A stretch of 64,000 bases of DNA from AP-15 sp963814805 (GTDB lineage Bacteria; Pseudomonadota; Alphaproteobacteria; ATCC43930; CGMCC-115725). Made by a program: the position numbers and the translations under genes. How positions within the stretch are numbered: position 1 is the first letter of the stretch; every line of letters starts with the position of its first letter. The notes under the pieces were generated by a model. The model saw only the letters and a program-made list of their open reading frames with translations. It did no database searches and was not told the DNA's origin. The stretch is taken from NCBI GenBank assembly GCA_963814805.1, contig CAWFER010000007.1, positions 1-64,000 of the forward strand, read 5' to 3'. Positions 46,185-56,161 of this stretch are shown in pieces.

Positions 46185-46259
46185 TGGTGGGCGCGACAGG
46201 GATTGAACCTGTGACCCCACCCGTGTGAAGGGTGTGCTCTCCCGCTGAGCTACGCGCCC
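46185..46259 (-). tRNA. tRNA-Val (CAC)
   Basis: 75 nt on the minus strand: acceptor GGGCGCG/CGCGCCC, D-arm GCTCAGCGGGAGAGC, anticodon arm CACCC-TTCACAC-GGGTG with anticodon CAC, T-arm ACAGGTTCAATCCCTGT, CCA encoded. It is a well-formed gene 31 bases upstream of the aberrant valine-type tRNA. Confidence 0.93.
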
Positions 46260-46376
46260 GCGCCAGCCGACGGCATTAAGCGGACCGCCGGAAAGGCTGT
46301 CAAGGCGCGCCGGCGCTGGGTAGTGTCGCGGCTCGACGGCCATCGCCAGGGCACCGGTCGGGCGAGGGGAGGGCAG

Positions 46377-47124
46377 ATGACAACTCGGACAAAACTGATC
46401 GCCGGCAATTGGAAGATGAACGGGCGGCGCGCCGATGGTCTGACGCTGGCGGCTTCGGTGGCGGAGCGGGCGCGCGCCGTGAAGGGCGAGGAAGCACCGC
46501 GCTGCGAGCTGCTGATCTGTCCGCCGGCAACCCTGCTTGCCGAGGTGTGCGAGGTTATCGCCGGCAGCGGGGTGCGGCTCGGCGGCCAGGACTGCCATCC
46601 ATCGCCCAACGGCGCCTTCACCGGCGACATCAGCGCCGAGATGCTGGCCGATGCCGGCTGCAGCCACGTCATCCTCGGGCATTCCGAGCGCCGCCATGGG
46701 CATGGCGAGACCGACCGCGAGATCCGCGCCAAGGTCGCCGCCGCGCATCGCGCCGGCCTCGTGGCGATCCTGTGTGTCGGCGAGACCCGGCCGCAGCGCG
46801 AGGCAGGCGAGGCTCTCGCCGTGGTCGGGGCGCAGCTGGCGGGCTCGATCCCCGACAGTCTCGACCGCGAGCGGCTGATCGTCGCCTATGAGCCGGTCTG
46901 GGCGATCGGCAGCGGGCTCAGCGCCACCCTCGACGACATCAGGGCGATGCATGCGGCGATTCGCGCTGACCTGGCGCCCGAATTCGCGCATCCTTTACGG
47001 CGGCTCGGTCAATCCCGCGAACGCGGCTGCGATCCTCGCTCTGGCCGACGTCGACGGCGCTCTCGTCGGCGGCGCCAGCCTCGACGCCGATTCGTTCTGG
47101 GCGATCGCGGGCTGCTGCGGCTGA
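46377..47124 (+). CDS. tpiA: Triosephosphate isomerase (frameshifted)
   Basis: Starts at ATG 46377 after GAGGGGAGGG. KLIAGNWKMNGR holds the catalytic Lys, VILGHSERR the His, and IVAYEPVWAIG the Glu. The last part, RILYGGSVNPANAAAIL and the phosphate loop VGGASLDADSFW, follows after a +1 shift near 46984 (TTC-g-CGC). Repaired length is about 248 residues, normal. It interconverts the triose phosphates of glycolysis. Confidence 0.93.
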
Positions 47125-47189
47125 CGCGATACGCTCGGTGCTGGTCGGTCGTGCTGGCCACCCGACGGCAAAATGATTAAGTTCCGCCG

Positions 47190-47543
47190 ATGATCATTTT
47201 GGTGCTCGTCATCCACATCATGGTGGCGATCGCGCTGGTCGCGGTCATCCTGCTGCAAAAGAGCGAGGGCGGCGCGCTCGGCATGGGCGGCGGCGGCATG
47301 TCCGGGTTTATGACCGGCCGGTCGACGGCGAATCTTTTGACCCGCGCCACCGCGATTCTCGCCGCCGCCTTTATGACCACGAGCGTGCTCTTGGTGGTCA
47401 TGCACAATCGCCAGCATGCGCCGGTATCGATCATCGACCAGGGCGGCCCGGCGGTCCCCGCGGTGCCGCTGGCGCCGGCGGCTCCGGCCTCGCCGGCGGC
47501 TCCCGCCAAGCCCGCCGCGCCCAGCGCGCCGCTCGCCCACTGA
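47190..47543 (+). CDS. secG: Protein translocase subunit SecG
   Basis: 117 residues. Two transmembrane helices: MIILVLVIHIMVAIALVAVI and ATAILAAAFMTTSVLLVVMH, linked by LLQKSEGGALGMGGGGMSGF, the conserved SecG loop. The C-terminus is an Ala/Pro-rich tail as in other Alphaproteobacteria. It lies between tpiA and pyrG, its usual place. No frameshift. Confidence 0.95.
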   Translation: MIILVLVIHIMVAIALVAVILLQKSEGGALGMGGGGMSGFMTGRSTANLLTRATAILAAAFMTTSVLLVVMHNRQHAPVSIIDQGGPAVPAVPLAPAAPASPAAPAKPAAPSAPLAH

Positions 47544-47676
47544 CCGGCCGATCGCCGCCGACGCCCAGCGGATGAGTGGGGCGGCGCGGTCCCGGCCGCC
47601 TCCAGTTCATTTCCCGATATCGCCGCGCTTATTTACCAATATGACGGCGCGGCGCGATACTGTAGGCTGGGATTCC

Positions 47677-49306
47677 ATGACGCGGTTCATCTTCATCACC
47701 GGCGGCGTGGTCTCCTCTCTGGGCAAGGGCTTGTCGGCGGCGGCGCTCGGCGCGCTGTTGCAGGCGCGCGGCTTCAGGGTCAGGCTGCGCAAGCTCGACC
47801 CCTACCTCAACGTCGATCCCGGGACGATGAGCCCGTATCAGCATGGCGAGGTCTACGTCACCGACGACGGCGCCGAAACCGACCTCGACCTCGGCCATTA
47901 CGAGCGCTATGTCGGGGTCGCCGCGCGGCGCAGCGATTCGGTGACCACCGGGCGGATCTATTCGACCGTGATCGGCCGCGAGCGGCGCGGCGAGTATCTC
48001 GGCGCCACGGTCCAGGTGATTCCGCACGTCACCGACGCGATCAAGGAGTTCATCCAGGCCGACCTCGACGGCGAGGATTTCGTCCTTGTGCGAGATCGGC
48101 GGCACCGTCGGCGACATCGAGAGCCTGCCGTTCCTCGAGGCGATCCGCCAGCTCGGCTACGAGCTCGGGCGCGAGCGGGTGATGTTCGTGCACCTGACCC
48201 TGGTGCCGTACATCCCGGCCGCCGGCGAGCTGAAGACCAAGCCGACCCAGCATTCGACCAAGGAATTGCTCGGCCTCGGCATCCAGCCCGACATCCTGCT
48301 ATGCCGCTGCGACCGGCCGATCCCGCCCGGCGCACGCAAGAAGATCGCGCTCTTCTGCAATCTGCGCGAATCCCGGGTCATCCCGGCGCTCGACATCGAC
48401 ACGATCTACGCGGTGCCGGCGGCCTATCATGCCGAGGGCTTCGACCGCGAGGTCTGCCGCCATTTCGGCCTCGACGCGCCCGAGCCCGACCTCGACCGCT
48501 GGAACGAGATCGTCAGCCTGCTCCATCGCCCCGAGGGTCGGGTGACGATCGCCATCGTCGGCAAGTACACCCACCTGCCGGACAGCTATAAATCCTTGGC
48601 CGAGGCGATGACCCATGGCGGGCTCGCCAACAATGTCGGGATCGATCTCGACTGGATCGATTCGGAGGTGTTCGAGGCCGAGGCCGAGGCGGTGCGCCAG
48701 CTCGAAGGGGTGCACGGCATCCTCGTGCCCGGCGGCTTTGGCGAGCGCGGCACCCCGGGCATGATCGAGGCCGCGCGCTTTGCCCGCGAGCGGCGGGTGC
48801 CGTATTTCGGCATCTGCTTTGGCATGCACATGGCGGTGATCGAGGCGGCGCGCGATCTCGCCAATCTGCCCGGCGCCGGCTCGACCGAGTTCGGGCCGTG
48901 CCGGGACCCGGTCGTCGGCCTGATGACCGAGTGGACCCGCGGCAACACGATCGAGCGGCGCAATTCGAACGAGGATCTCGGCGGCACGATGCGGCTCGGC
49001 GCCTATGACGCGCTATTGGCGCCGGGCAGCCGGGTCGCCGAGATCTACGGCGCCGAACAGATCAGCGAGCGCCATCGCCACCGCTACGAGATCAATATCG
49101 GCTACAAGGATCGGCTGGAGGCGGCGGGCTTGCGGTTTTCCGGCATGTCGCCCGACGGCATCCTGCCCGAGATCGTCGAATTGCCCGATCACCCCTGGTA
49201 CATCGGCGTGCAGTTTCATCCCGAGCTCAAATCGACCCCGTTCGCGCCGCACCCGCTGTTCGCCTCGTTCATCCGCGCCGCGCGCGACCAGTCGCGCCTG
49301 GTGTAA
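47677..49306 (+). CDS. pyrG: CTP synthase (frameshifted)
   Basis: Starts at ATG 47677, MTRFIFITGGVVSSLGKGLS, the P-loop of the synthetase domain. LRKLDPYLNVDPGTMSPYQHG and CEIGGTVGDIESLPFLEAIR are conserved. A +1 shift at about 48088 (CTT-g-TGCGAG) splits the frame exactly at the conserved LCEIGG. The C-terminal class I glutaminase domain has GICFGMH with the catalytic Cys; the usual Gln of GMQ is His. FHPELKS supplies His and Glu. Repaired length is about 543 residues. Confidence 0.93.
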
Positions 49307-49353
49307 GGCGAACGTCTGATGTAATGCCTCCTGACCGCCATCCATTCTCGTCA

Positions 49354-49427
49354 TTCCCGCGGCAAGCGGGAACCCAGGGCGACGATTGCGCCCGTGGGTC
49401 GGTCCTGGACCCCCGCTTTCGCGGGGG
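49354..49427. repeat. Pair of short palindromes of the common alphaproteobacterial REP type
   Basis: TTCCCGCGGCAAGCGGGAA (49354-49372) and CCCCCGCTTTCGCGGGGG (49410-49427), each in a setting of CGTCATTCC... and CTGGACC...GCGACGA. Such sequences are repeated between genes in many alphaproteobacterial genomes. A degenerate relative follows kdsA around 50313-50330. Confidence 0.6.
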
Positions 49428-49459
49428 CGACGAGATACCGGGGCATCAGGTGGTTCACG

Positions 49460-50305
49460 ATGACCCCGCGTCACGTCGCGGTCGGCAATATCACGATCGG
49501 CAACGATCTGCCGCTGGTGTTCATCGTCGGGCCGAACACGCTCGGAATCGCGCGCGCACGCGCTGGAGATGAGCGCCGCGCTGGCCGAGATCGCCGCCAG
49601 GCTCGGGATCGCGCTGATCTACAAGACCTCGTTCGACAAGGCGAACCGCTCCTCGATCGGCGGCGCGCGCGGCATCGGTCTCGACGCCGGATTGCCGATC
49701 CTCGCCGAGGTCCGAGAACGGACCGGCCTGCCGGTGCTGACCGACGTGCACGAGAAGGAGCAATGCGCGCCGGTCGCCGAAGTCGTCGATATTCTGCAGA
49801 CGCCGGCGTTTCTGTGCCGCCAGACCGATCTGCTGCTGGCCGCGGGCATGACCGGCAAGCCGGTCAACGTCAAAAAGGGCCAGTTCCTGGCGCCTTGGGA
49901 CATGCAGAATGTCGCGGCCAAGATCGCCTCGACCGGCAACCACCAGATCCTGCTTGTGCGAGCGCGGCGTCGAGCTTCGGCTACAACACCTTGACCGTCG
50001 ATATGCGCGCCTTGCCGATCATGGCGCGGACCGGCTATCCGGTGGTGTTCGACGCGACGCATGCGGTGGCGCAGCCGGGCGGCCTCGGCGACCGTTCGGG
50101 CGGCGAGCGCGAATTCGGCCCCGTGCTGGCCCGCGCCGCAGTCGCGGTCGGCGTCGCCGCGGTGTTCATCGAGACCCACCAGGACCCCGACCATGCGCCG
50201 TGCGAAGGCCCGACCATGCTGCCGTTGCGAGCGCTGCCGGCATTGCTCGAGGAGCTGATCGCCTTCGACCGTATCGCCAAAGCAAGGCCTCATCCGGAGC
50301 GGTAA
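49460..50305 (+). CDS. kdsA: 3-deoxy-8-phosphooctulonate synthase (three +1 shifts)
   Basis: MTPRHVAVGNITIGNDLPLV starts the protein; VGPNTLES is the substrate loop, with Asn where metal-dependent enzymes have Cys, so this should be the metal-independent class. YKTSFDKANRSS, TDVHEKEQC, AFLCRQTDLL and NVKKGQFLAPWDM follow in a second frame and SFGYNTLTVDMRALPIM and FIETHQDPDHAPCEGP in a third. Shifts lie at about 49532 (CTC-g-GAATCG), 49951 (CTT-g-TGCGAG) and 49970 (GTC-g-AGC). Three extra bases restore the original frame. It makes KDO-8-phosphate for lipopolysaccharide. Confidence 0.93.
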   Translation: MTPRHVAVGNITIGNDLPLVFIVGPNTLGIARARAGDERRAGRDRRQARDRADLQDLVRQGEPLLDRRRARHRSRRRIADPRRGPRTDRPAGADRRAREGAMRAGRRSRRYSADAGVSVPPDRSAAGRGHDRQAGQRQKGPVPGALGHAECRGQDRLDRQPPDPACASAASSFGYNTLTVDMRALPIMARTGYPVVFDATHAVAQPGGLGDRSGGEREFGPVLARAAVAVGVAAVFIETHQDPDHAPCEGPTMLPLRALPALLEELIAFDRIAKARPHPER

Positions 50306-50443
50306 TTTTTCTCTTCACCCGGCGAAGGCCGGGACCGATTTGCGCCATGGGCCCTGGCCTGCGCCGGGGTGGGCTCTGACGGTGGGCTTGATCGCGCCGG
50401 CGCCCTCTGGCATTGACGTCAGCAACGAATTTACGAGGCCTCG

Positions 50444-51741
50444 ATGACCGCGATCGCCGACATCCATGCCCGCGAGATCCTCGACAGCCGCGGCAATCCG
50501 ACGGTCGAGGTCGAGGTAACGCTCGACAGCGGCACGATGGGGCGCGCGGCGGTGCCGTCCGGCGCCTCGACCGGGGCGCACGAGGCGATCGAAAAGCGCG
50601 ACGGCGGGACCGCGCTATGGCGGGCGCGGCGTGCTGCAAGCGGTGGACGGCGGTCAACGGCGAGATTTTTGAGGCGCTGTCGGGGTTCGAGGCGGCCGAC
50701 CAGCTGGCGCTCGACCGCGTGCTGATCACAGCTCGACGGCACCGCGAACAAGGCCCGGCTCGGCGCCAACGCGATCCTCGGCGTCAGCCTCGCCGCCGCC
50801 AAGGCCGCTGCCCTCGAACTCGGCCAGCCGCTCTACCGTTATGTCGGCGGCGTCTTTGCCCGCACCCTGCCGGCGCCGATGATGAACATCGTCAATGGCG
50901 GCGTGCATGCCGACAACCCGATCGACATCCAGGAATTCATGATCATGCCGGTCGGCGCCGCCTCGGTCACCGAGGCGATCCGCGCCGGCTCCGAGATCTT
51001 TCACGCGCTGCGCAAAAAGCTGAGCGACGCCGGCTACAGCACCAATGTCGGCGATGAGGGCGGGTTCGCCCCGAACCTCGCCTCGGCCGACGCCGCGCTC
51101 GGCTTCGTCATGCAGGCGATCGAGGCCGCCGGCTACCACCCGGGCGACGACGTGGTGCTGGCGCTCGATCCGGCGGCCAGCGAGTTCTACCGCGACGGCG
51201 CCTATCATGTGGACGGCAAGACCCTCGATGCCGCCGCGCTGGTCGGCTACTGGCGCGACCTGGTCGACCGCTATCCGATCGCCTCGATCGAGGACGGCAT
51301 GGCCGAGGACGATTGGGACGGCTGGGTCATGCTGACCCGCGAGCTGGGCGCACAGGATCCAGCTGGTCGGCGACGACGTTTTCGTCACCAACCCCGATCG
51401 GCTGCGCGAGGGCATCGCGCGCGGCGCCGCCAACGCGCTCTTAGTCAAGGTCAATCAGATCGGGACCCTCTCGGAGACGCTCGAAGCGGTCGAAATCGCC
51501 CAGCGCGCCGGCTGGGGCACGGTATTCTCGCACCGCTCGGGCGAGACCGAGGACACCACGATCGCCGATCTGGCGGTCGCCGCCAACAGCGGCCAGATCA
51601 AGACCGGATCGCTGTCGCGCTCGGATCGGATCGCCAAATACAACCAGCTGATCCGAATCGAGGAAGCAGCTCGGCGGCGCCGCGGTTTATGCCGGCCGCT
51701 CGGTTCTTGCGCGCCACCCGGCCGCACCACGCCGGGGTTGA
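50444..51741 (+). CDS. eno: Enolase (five +1 shifts)
   Basis: MTAIADIHAREILDSRGNPT and VPSGASTGAHEAIEKRD open the protein at ATG 50444. MMNIVNGGVHADNPIDIQEF and DEGGFAPNL lie in the centre; QLVGDDVFVTNPDRL, LLVKVNQIGTLSE with the catalytic Lys, and SHRSGETEDTTIADL come later. By conserved sequence the extra bases lie near 50613, 50656, 50730, 51352 and 51670. Translation through all five gives a continuous enolase of about 430 residues ending at TGA 51739-51741. It makes phosphoenolpyruvate and is essential for glycolysis and gluconeogenesis. Confidence 0.93.
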
Positions 51742-51772
51742 CGAGCTGGCCCGACGGTGTTCCAGTTGCGCG

Positions 51773-52152
51773 ATGATGATAATGCGCGGATTGCGGCGGC
51801 GGGCGCGGGTCATCGTCGGCCCGGTTGTCGGGATCGCCCTGACCGGCTATTTCGGGTACAATCTGGTCGAAGGTGATCGCGGGTTCATCGCCTGGATGCA
51901 GCTGACCCGGCAGATCGCCGCCGAAAACACCCGTCTCGATCAGCTTCGCGCCGAACGCGCCGGCGCTCAGGCTGAACGTCTCCGAGCTGACGCCCGACCA
52001 TCTCGACCCCGATCTCCTCGATGAGCGGGTGCGCGGAGACCCTCAACCTCGTCGCGCCGAACGAGCTGGTGATCATGCAGCCGTGGGGGCGGACGAGAGG
52101 CGCCGCCCAACCGTCGTCGGCGAGCGCTCCCGCCGGCCCGCCCGACCGGTGA
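51773..52152 (+). CDS. ftsB: Cell division protein FtsB/DivIC family (two +1 shifts)
   Basis: N-terminus MMIMRGLRRRARVIVGPVVG leads into a transmembrane helix and GDRGFIAWMQLTRQI, then a coiled coil with ENTRLDQLRAERA. The remainder, LRLNVSELTPDHLDPDLLDE and TLNLVAPNELVIM, is found after +1 shifts near 51960 and 52036. Gene order eno-ftsB-pdhA is typical. FtsB bridges FtsL and FtsQ in the divisome. A tail beyond LVIM runs to the stop at 52152 and is longer than usual, so the true end may be nearer. Confidence 0.85.
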
Positions 52153-52272
52153 TTTGTGCTGGTGCGACAGAGATTTGATTAAGTCGAGGTTGCAAACCCG
52201 CAGATTTGCCACCATGCTTCCGGCCGATGCTTTCTGGCGGTGGTCTCGGGCGAGCGCCCGGAGGGGATCGAG

Positions 52273-53292
52273 ATGGCGGCAGCGGATAAGACCCAAAGGG
52301 GGCCAAGCCGGGCGGGGTCGCCGAGCTCGACGCCTCGCCGCAGGAGTTGCTTGGGTTTTATCGCGACATGCTGCTGATCCGGCGCTTTGAGGAGCGCGCT
52401 GGGCAGATGTATGGCATGGGCCTGATCGGCGGGTTCTGCCATCTCTACATCGGCCAGGAGGCGGTGGTCGTCGGCATGCAGGCGGCGCTCAAAGAGGGCG
52501 ATACGATCGTCACCTCCTATCGCGATCACGGGCACATGCTGGCCTGCGGCATGGACCCCAAGGGGGTGATGGCCGAACTGACCGGGCGGCGCACCGGGTA
52601 TTCGCACGGCAAGGGCGGCTCGATGCACATGTTCAGCCGCGAGAAGAATTTTTTCGGCGGCCACGGCATCGTCGGCGCGCAGGTGCCGATCGGCACCGGG
52701 CTCGGCTTTGCCCATCGCTATCGCGACGACGGGCTGATCTCGGTCACCTATCTCGGCGATGGCGCGATCAACCAGGGCCAGGTTTACGAGAGCTTCAACA
52801 TGGCGGCCCTGTGGAAGCTGCCGGTCGTCTATGTGATCGAGAACAACCGGTACGGGATGGGCACCTCGATCGACCGCGCCTCGGCCCGCACCGATCTGTT
52901 CCACCGCGGCATGGCCCACGGCATCCCCGGCGAGCAGGTCGATGGCATGAACGTGCTGGCCGTGCACGAAGCCGGGCTCGCCGCCGCCGAGCACGCCCGT
53001 TCGGGCCAGGGCCCGCTGATCCTGGAGATGATGACCTACCGCTATCGCGGCCACTCGATGTCCGACCCGGCAAAGTACCGGACCCGCGACGAGGTCGACC
53101 GGATGCGCACCGAGCACGACCCGATCGATCACGCGCGGCGCCTGCTGAGCGAGGGTGGGACCAAGCGAAGCGAGCCTCAAGGCGATCGACGCCGAGGTCA
53201 GGGCCCGGGTCGCCGAGGCGGCGCAGTTCGCGCAGGATAGTCCGGAACCGGACCCGGCCGAATTGTGGACTGACGTGCTGGTCGACGCCTGA
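52273..53292 (+). CDS. pdhA: Pyruvate dehydrogenase E1 component, alpha subunit (frameshifted)
   Basis: Starts at ATG 52273. LLGFYRDMLLIRRFEERAGQ, MYGMGLIGGFCHLYIGQEA, HGHMLACGMDPKGVMAEL and VTYLGDGAINQGQVYESFNM with the ThDP motif GDGx(n)N identify the E1 alpha family; YRYRGHSMSDP holds the phosphorylation-loop region. There is a net +2 (or -1) shift between 52300 and 52322 and a +1 shift at about 53164 (ACC-a-AGC), after which the protein ends at TGA 53290. It decarboxylates pyruvate together with PdhB. Confidence 0.92.
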
Positions 53293-53389
53293 GCCCAGAG
53301 CGATTACTCTGTTCGCCGGGATGTGCGCGCCGGACTGCCGCGGGCCGGTCCCGAGGCGCCGCCAAGCGCGCAGGAGACCGTGATAGCTC

Positions 53390-54783
53390 ATGGCAATTGA
53401 GGTGCTGATGCCGGCGCTGTCGCCGACGATGACCGAAGGCAAGATCGCGCGCTGGCTGAAGAGCGAGGGCGAGAAGGTCAACGCCGGCGATGTGCTCGCC
53501 GAGATCGAGACCGACAAGGCGACGATGGAAGTCGAAGCGGTCGACGAAGGCGTGCTCGCCCGGATCGTGATCCCCGAAGGCACCGACTCATGTTGCGGTC
53601 AATACCCCGATCGCGGTGATCGCCGCCGACGGCGAAGACGCGGCCCCGCTAGCGCCGGCCTCGGCGCCGGGCCCGAACGGCCGCGCGCCGCCGGCAGCGG
53701 TTCATGCGCCGCAGGCGCGACCGCCGCAACCTTCTGCCGCCCGGACGCCCGCCAGCGCCTGCCCAGGCTGCGCCGGCGGCCGAGCCCAAATACGCCGGCG
53801 CCACCCGCACGATTACCGTGCGCGAAGCCCTGCGCGACGCCATCGCCGAGGAGATGCGTCGCGACGAGACGGTCTTTCTGCTCGGCGAGGAAGTCGGCGA
53901 ATACCAGGGCGCCTATAAGGTGAGCCAAGGCCTGCTGGAGGAATTCGGCGCGCGGCGGGTCATCGACACGCCGATCACCGAGCAGGGATTTACCGGTCTC
54001 GGGGTCGGCGCGGGCTTTGCCGGGTTGCGTCCGATCGTCGAGTTCATGACCTTCAATTTCGCCATGCAAGCGATTGATCAGATTATCAATTCTGCGTCAA
54101 AGACGCGCTATATGTCGGGCGGCCAGATGGGCTGCCCGATCGTCTTTCGCGGGCCGAACGGCATCGCCGCGCGGGTCGCCGCCCAGCATTCGCAATGTTA
54201 TGCCAGCTGGTACGCGCATTGCCCCGGGCTCAAGGTCGTCGCTCCTTATACCGGGGCCGATCACAAGGGTTTGCTGAAATCGGCGATCCGCGACCCGAAC
54301 CCGGTGATCTTCCTCGAGCACGAGTTGGTTTACGGCGAAAGCTTCGCGGTGCCGGACGACCCCGATTTCCTGGTGCCGATCGGCAAGGCGCGGATCGCCC
54401 GGTCCGGCGCGCAGGTCACGATCACCGCCTTCTCGCGCATGGTCAAGCTCGCGTTGCAAGCTGCCGAAGAACTCGAAAAGGCGGGGATCTCGGCCGAGAT
54501 CATCGATTTGCGCAGCCTGCGTCCGTTCGACATCGAGACCGTCATCGCCTCGGTCAAAAAGACCAATCGGATCGTCGCGGTCGAGGAGGGCTGGCCATTC
54601 GCCGGCATCGGCGCCGAAATCGCGGCGCTGGTCATGGAGCAATGCTTCGATTGGCTCGACGCGCCGTTGCGGCGGGTATCCGGCAAGGACGTGCCGCTGC
54701 CCTACGCGGCCAACCTCGAGCACCTGGCGGCGCCGCAGGTCGAGGACATCGTCGCCGCGGCGCGCGATGTCGCCTACCGCTAG
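53390..54783 (+). CDS. pdhB: Pyruvate dehydrogenase E1 component, beta subunit with N-terminal lipoyl domain (two +1 shifts)
   Basis: MAIEVLMPALSPTMTEGKIA and EIETDKATMEVEAVDEG form a lipoyl domain with the lipoylated Lys in DKA. A Pro/Ala-rich linker leads to the E1 beta domain: TITVREALRDAIAEEMRRDE, LLGEEVGEYQGAYKVSQGLL and FAGLRPIVEFMTFNFAMQAI. Fusion of a lipoyl domain to E1 beta is known for alphaproteobacterial complexes. Shifts are near 53590 (GAC-t-CAT) and between 53700 and 53765 in the linker. It ends at TAG 54783, 31 bases before pdhC. Confidence 0.92.
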
Positions 54784-54814
54784 ATCAATGACCAGCTGAA
54801 TGGTGATTTGCGAC

Positions 54815-56149
54815 ATGCCGATCGAAATTCTGATGCCGGCGCTGTCGCCGACCATGACCGAGGGCAACCTCGCGAAGTGGTTGAAGCACGAGGGCGACCA
54901 GGTGCGCTCGGGCGAGGTGCTGGCCGAGATCGAGACCGACAAGGCGACGATGGAGGTCGAGGCCATCGATGACGGCCGGGTCGGCAAGATCCTGGTTCCG
55001 GAGGGGACGCAGGGGGTCAAGGTCAACCAGCCGATCGCGCTTTTGCTCGGCGAAGGCGAGGACGCGGCGGCGCTCGCCAATCTCGCCGGGCCGGAAGCTG
55101 CACCGGCCCCCGCGCCCCCGCCGATCCCGGCGATAAGCAACCAGGCGTCGCCCGCGACGCTGCAACCGGCTCCGGGGCAGCCTGCCCCGGCCGCCCGGAA
55201 TGGCGGTGATGGCCGGATCTTTGCCAGTCCCTTGGCGCGCCGTATGGCGCAGCAGGCCGGTCTCGACTTGGCGGCGCTCACCGGGTCGGGACCGCAGGGG
55301 CGGATCGTCAAATCGGACATCGAAGCCGCCCTGTCGGCGGCGCGCCCGGCTCCCGCCGCAGCGCCGGCGCCCAGGCCGGCGGCGCCCCCGACCGCGGCGC
55401 CGATGAGTGCGCCATCTGCGGCCGCGGCCCTGTCGAAAGAGCGAATCGCAGCACTCGCCGGCAACCCGCCCTATACCGAGCGGCCGATGAGCGCGATGCG
55501 CCGGGTCATCGCCCGGCGATTGACCGAGTCCAAACAGACGGTCCCGCATTTCTACCTGACGATCGATTGCGAGATCGACGCGCTGCTCAAGATTCGCGCC
55601 GAGCTGAACAGCAAATCAGATACTTACAGGATTTCTCTGAACGATTTTGTGATCCGTGCGGCGGCCATTGCCCTGCGCCAGGTGCCGGCGGCGAACGCGT
55701 CGTGGAGCGATGAGGCAATTCTGCTGTGGGACAGCGTCGACATCGCCGTCGCCGTGGCGCTCGATGACGGGCTGATCACGCCGATCGTCAAGCAGGCCGA
55801 CCGCAAAGGGCTGGCGGCGATCGCGGCGGAGACCAAGGACCTCGCCGCGCGCGCCCGCGCCGGCAAATTGAAGCTCGAGGAATTCCAGGGCGGCACCTTC
55901 TCGATCTCGAACCTCGGCATGTATGGGGTGCGCGAGTTTGCCGCGGTCATCAACCCGCCGCATGGCGGCATCCTGGCGGTCGGCGCCGGCGAGCAGCGCG
56001 CCGTGGTCAAGGACGGCGCGCTGGCGGTGGCCACGGTGATGAGCTGCACCTTGTCGTGCGATCATCGCGCCGTCGACGGCGCCGTCGGCGCGCAATTCCT
56101 CGCCGCCTTCAAAAAGCTGGTCGAAGACCCGCTGACGATGCTGCTGTGA
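54815..56149 (+). CDS. pdhC: Pyruvate dehydrogenase E2, dihydrolipoamide acetyltransferase
   Basis: 444 residues from ATG 54815 (MPIEILMPALSPTMTEGN); an ATG at 54800 is possible. The order is one lipoyl domain (ETDKATMEVEA), a Pro/Ala linker, a peripheral subunit-binding domain (FASPLARRMAQQAGLDLAAL), a second linker and the catalytic domain ending with CDHRAVDGAVGAQFLAAFKK, with the active-site His and Asp in DHRxxDG. Uninterrupted, in contrast to pdhA and pdhB before it. Confidence 0.96.
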   Translation: MPIEILMPALSPTMTEGNLAKWLKHEGDQVRSGEVLAEIETDKATMEVEAIDDGRVGKILVPEGTQGVKVNQPIALLLGEGEDAAALANLAGPEAAPAPAPPPIPAISNQASPATLQPAPGQPAPAARNGGDGRIFASPLARRMAQQAGLDLAALTGSGPQGRIVKSDIEAALSAARPAPAAAPAPRPAAPPTAAPMSAPSAAAALSKERIAALAGNPPYTERPMSAMRRVIARRLTESKQTVPHFYLTIDCEIDALLKIRAELNSKSDTYRISLNDFVIRAAAIALRQVPAANASWSDEAILLWDSVDIAVAVALDDGLITPIVKQADRKGLAAIAAETKDLAARARAGKLKLEEFQGGTFSISNLGMYGVREFAAVINPPHGGILAVGAGEQRAVVKDGALAVATVMSCTLSCDHRAVDGAVGAQFLAAFKKLVEDPLTMLL

Positions 56150-56161
56150 GCCGGTCGAAGC

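Noticed and set aside
49532..49972. prfB-like programmed frameshift signals in kdsA
   Set aside because: No stop codon at the shift and no internal Shine-Dalgarno at the right distance, as known +1 sites have; sequence error is simpler.
53390..53700. Lipoyl domain on E1 beta as an unusual fusion
   Set aside because: Known architecture of pyruvate dehydrogenase E1 beta in Alphaproteobacteria, so not novel.
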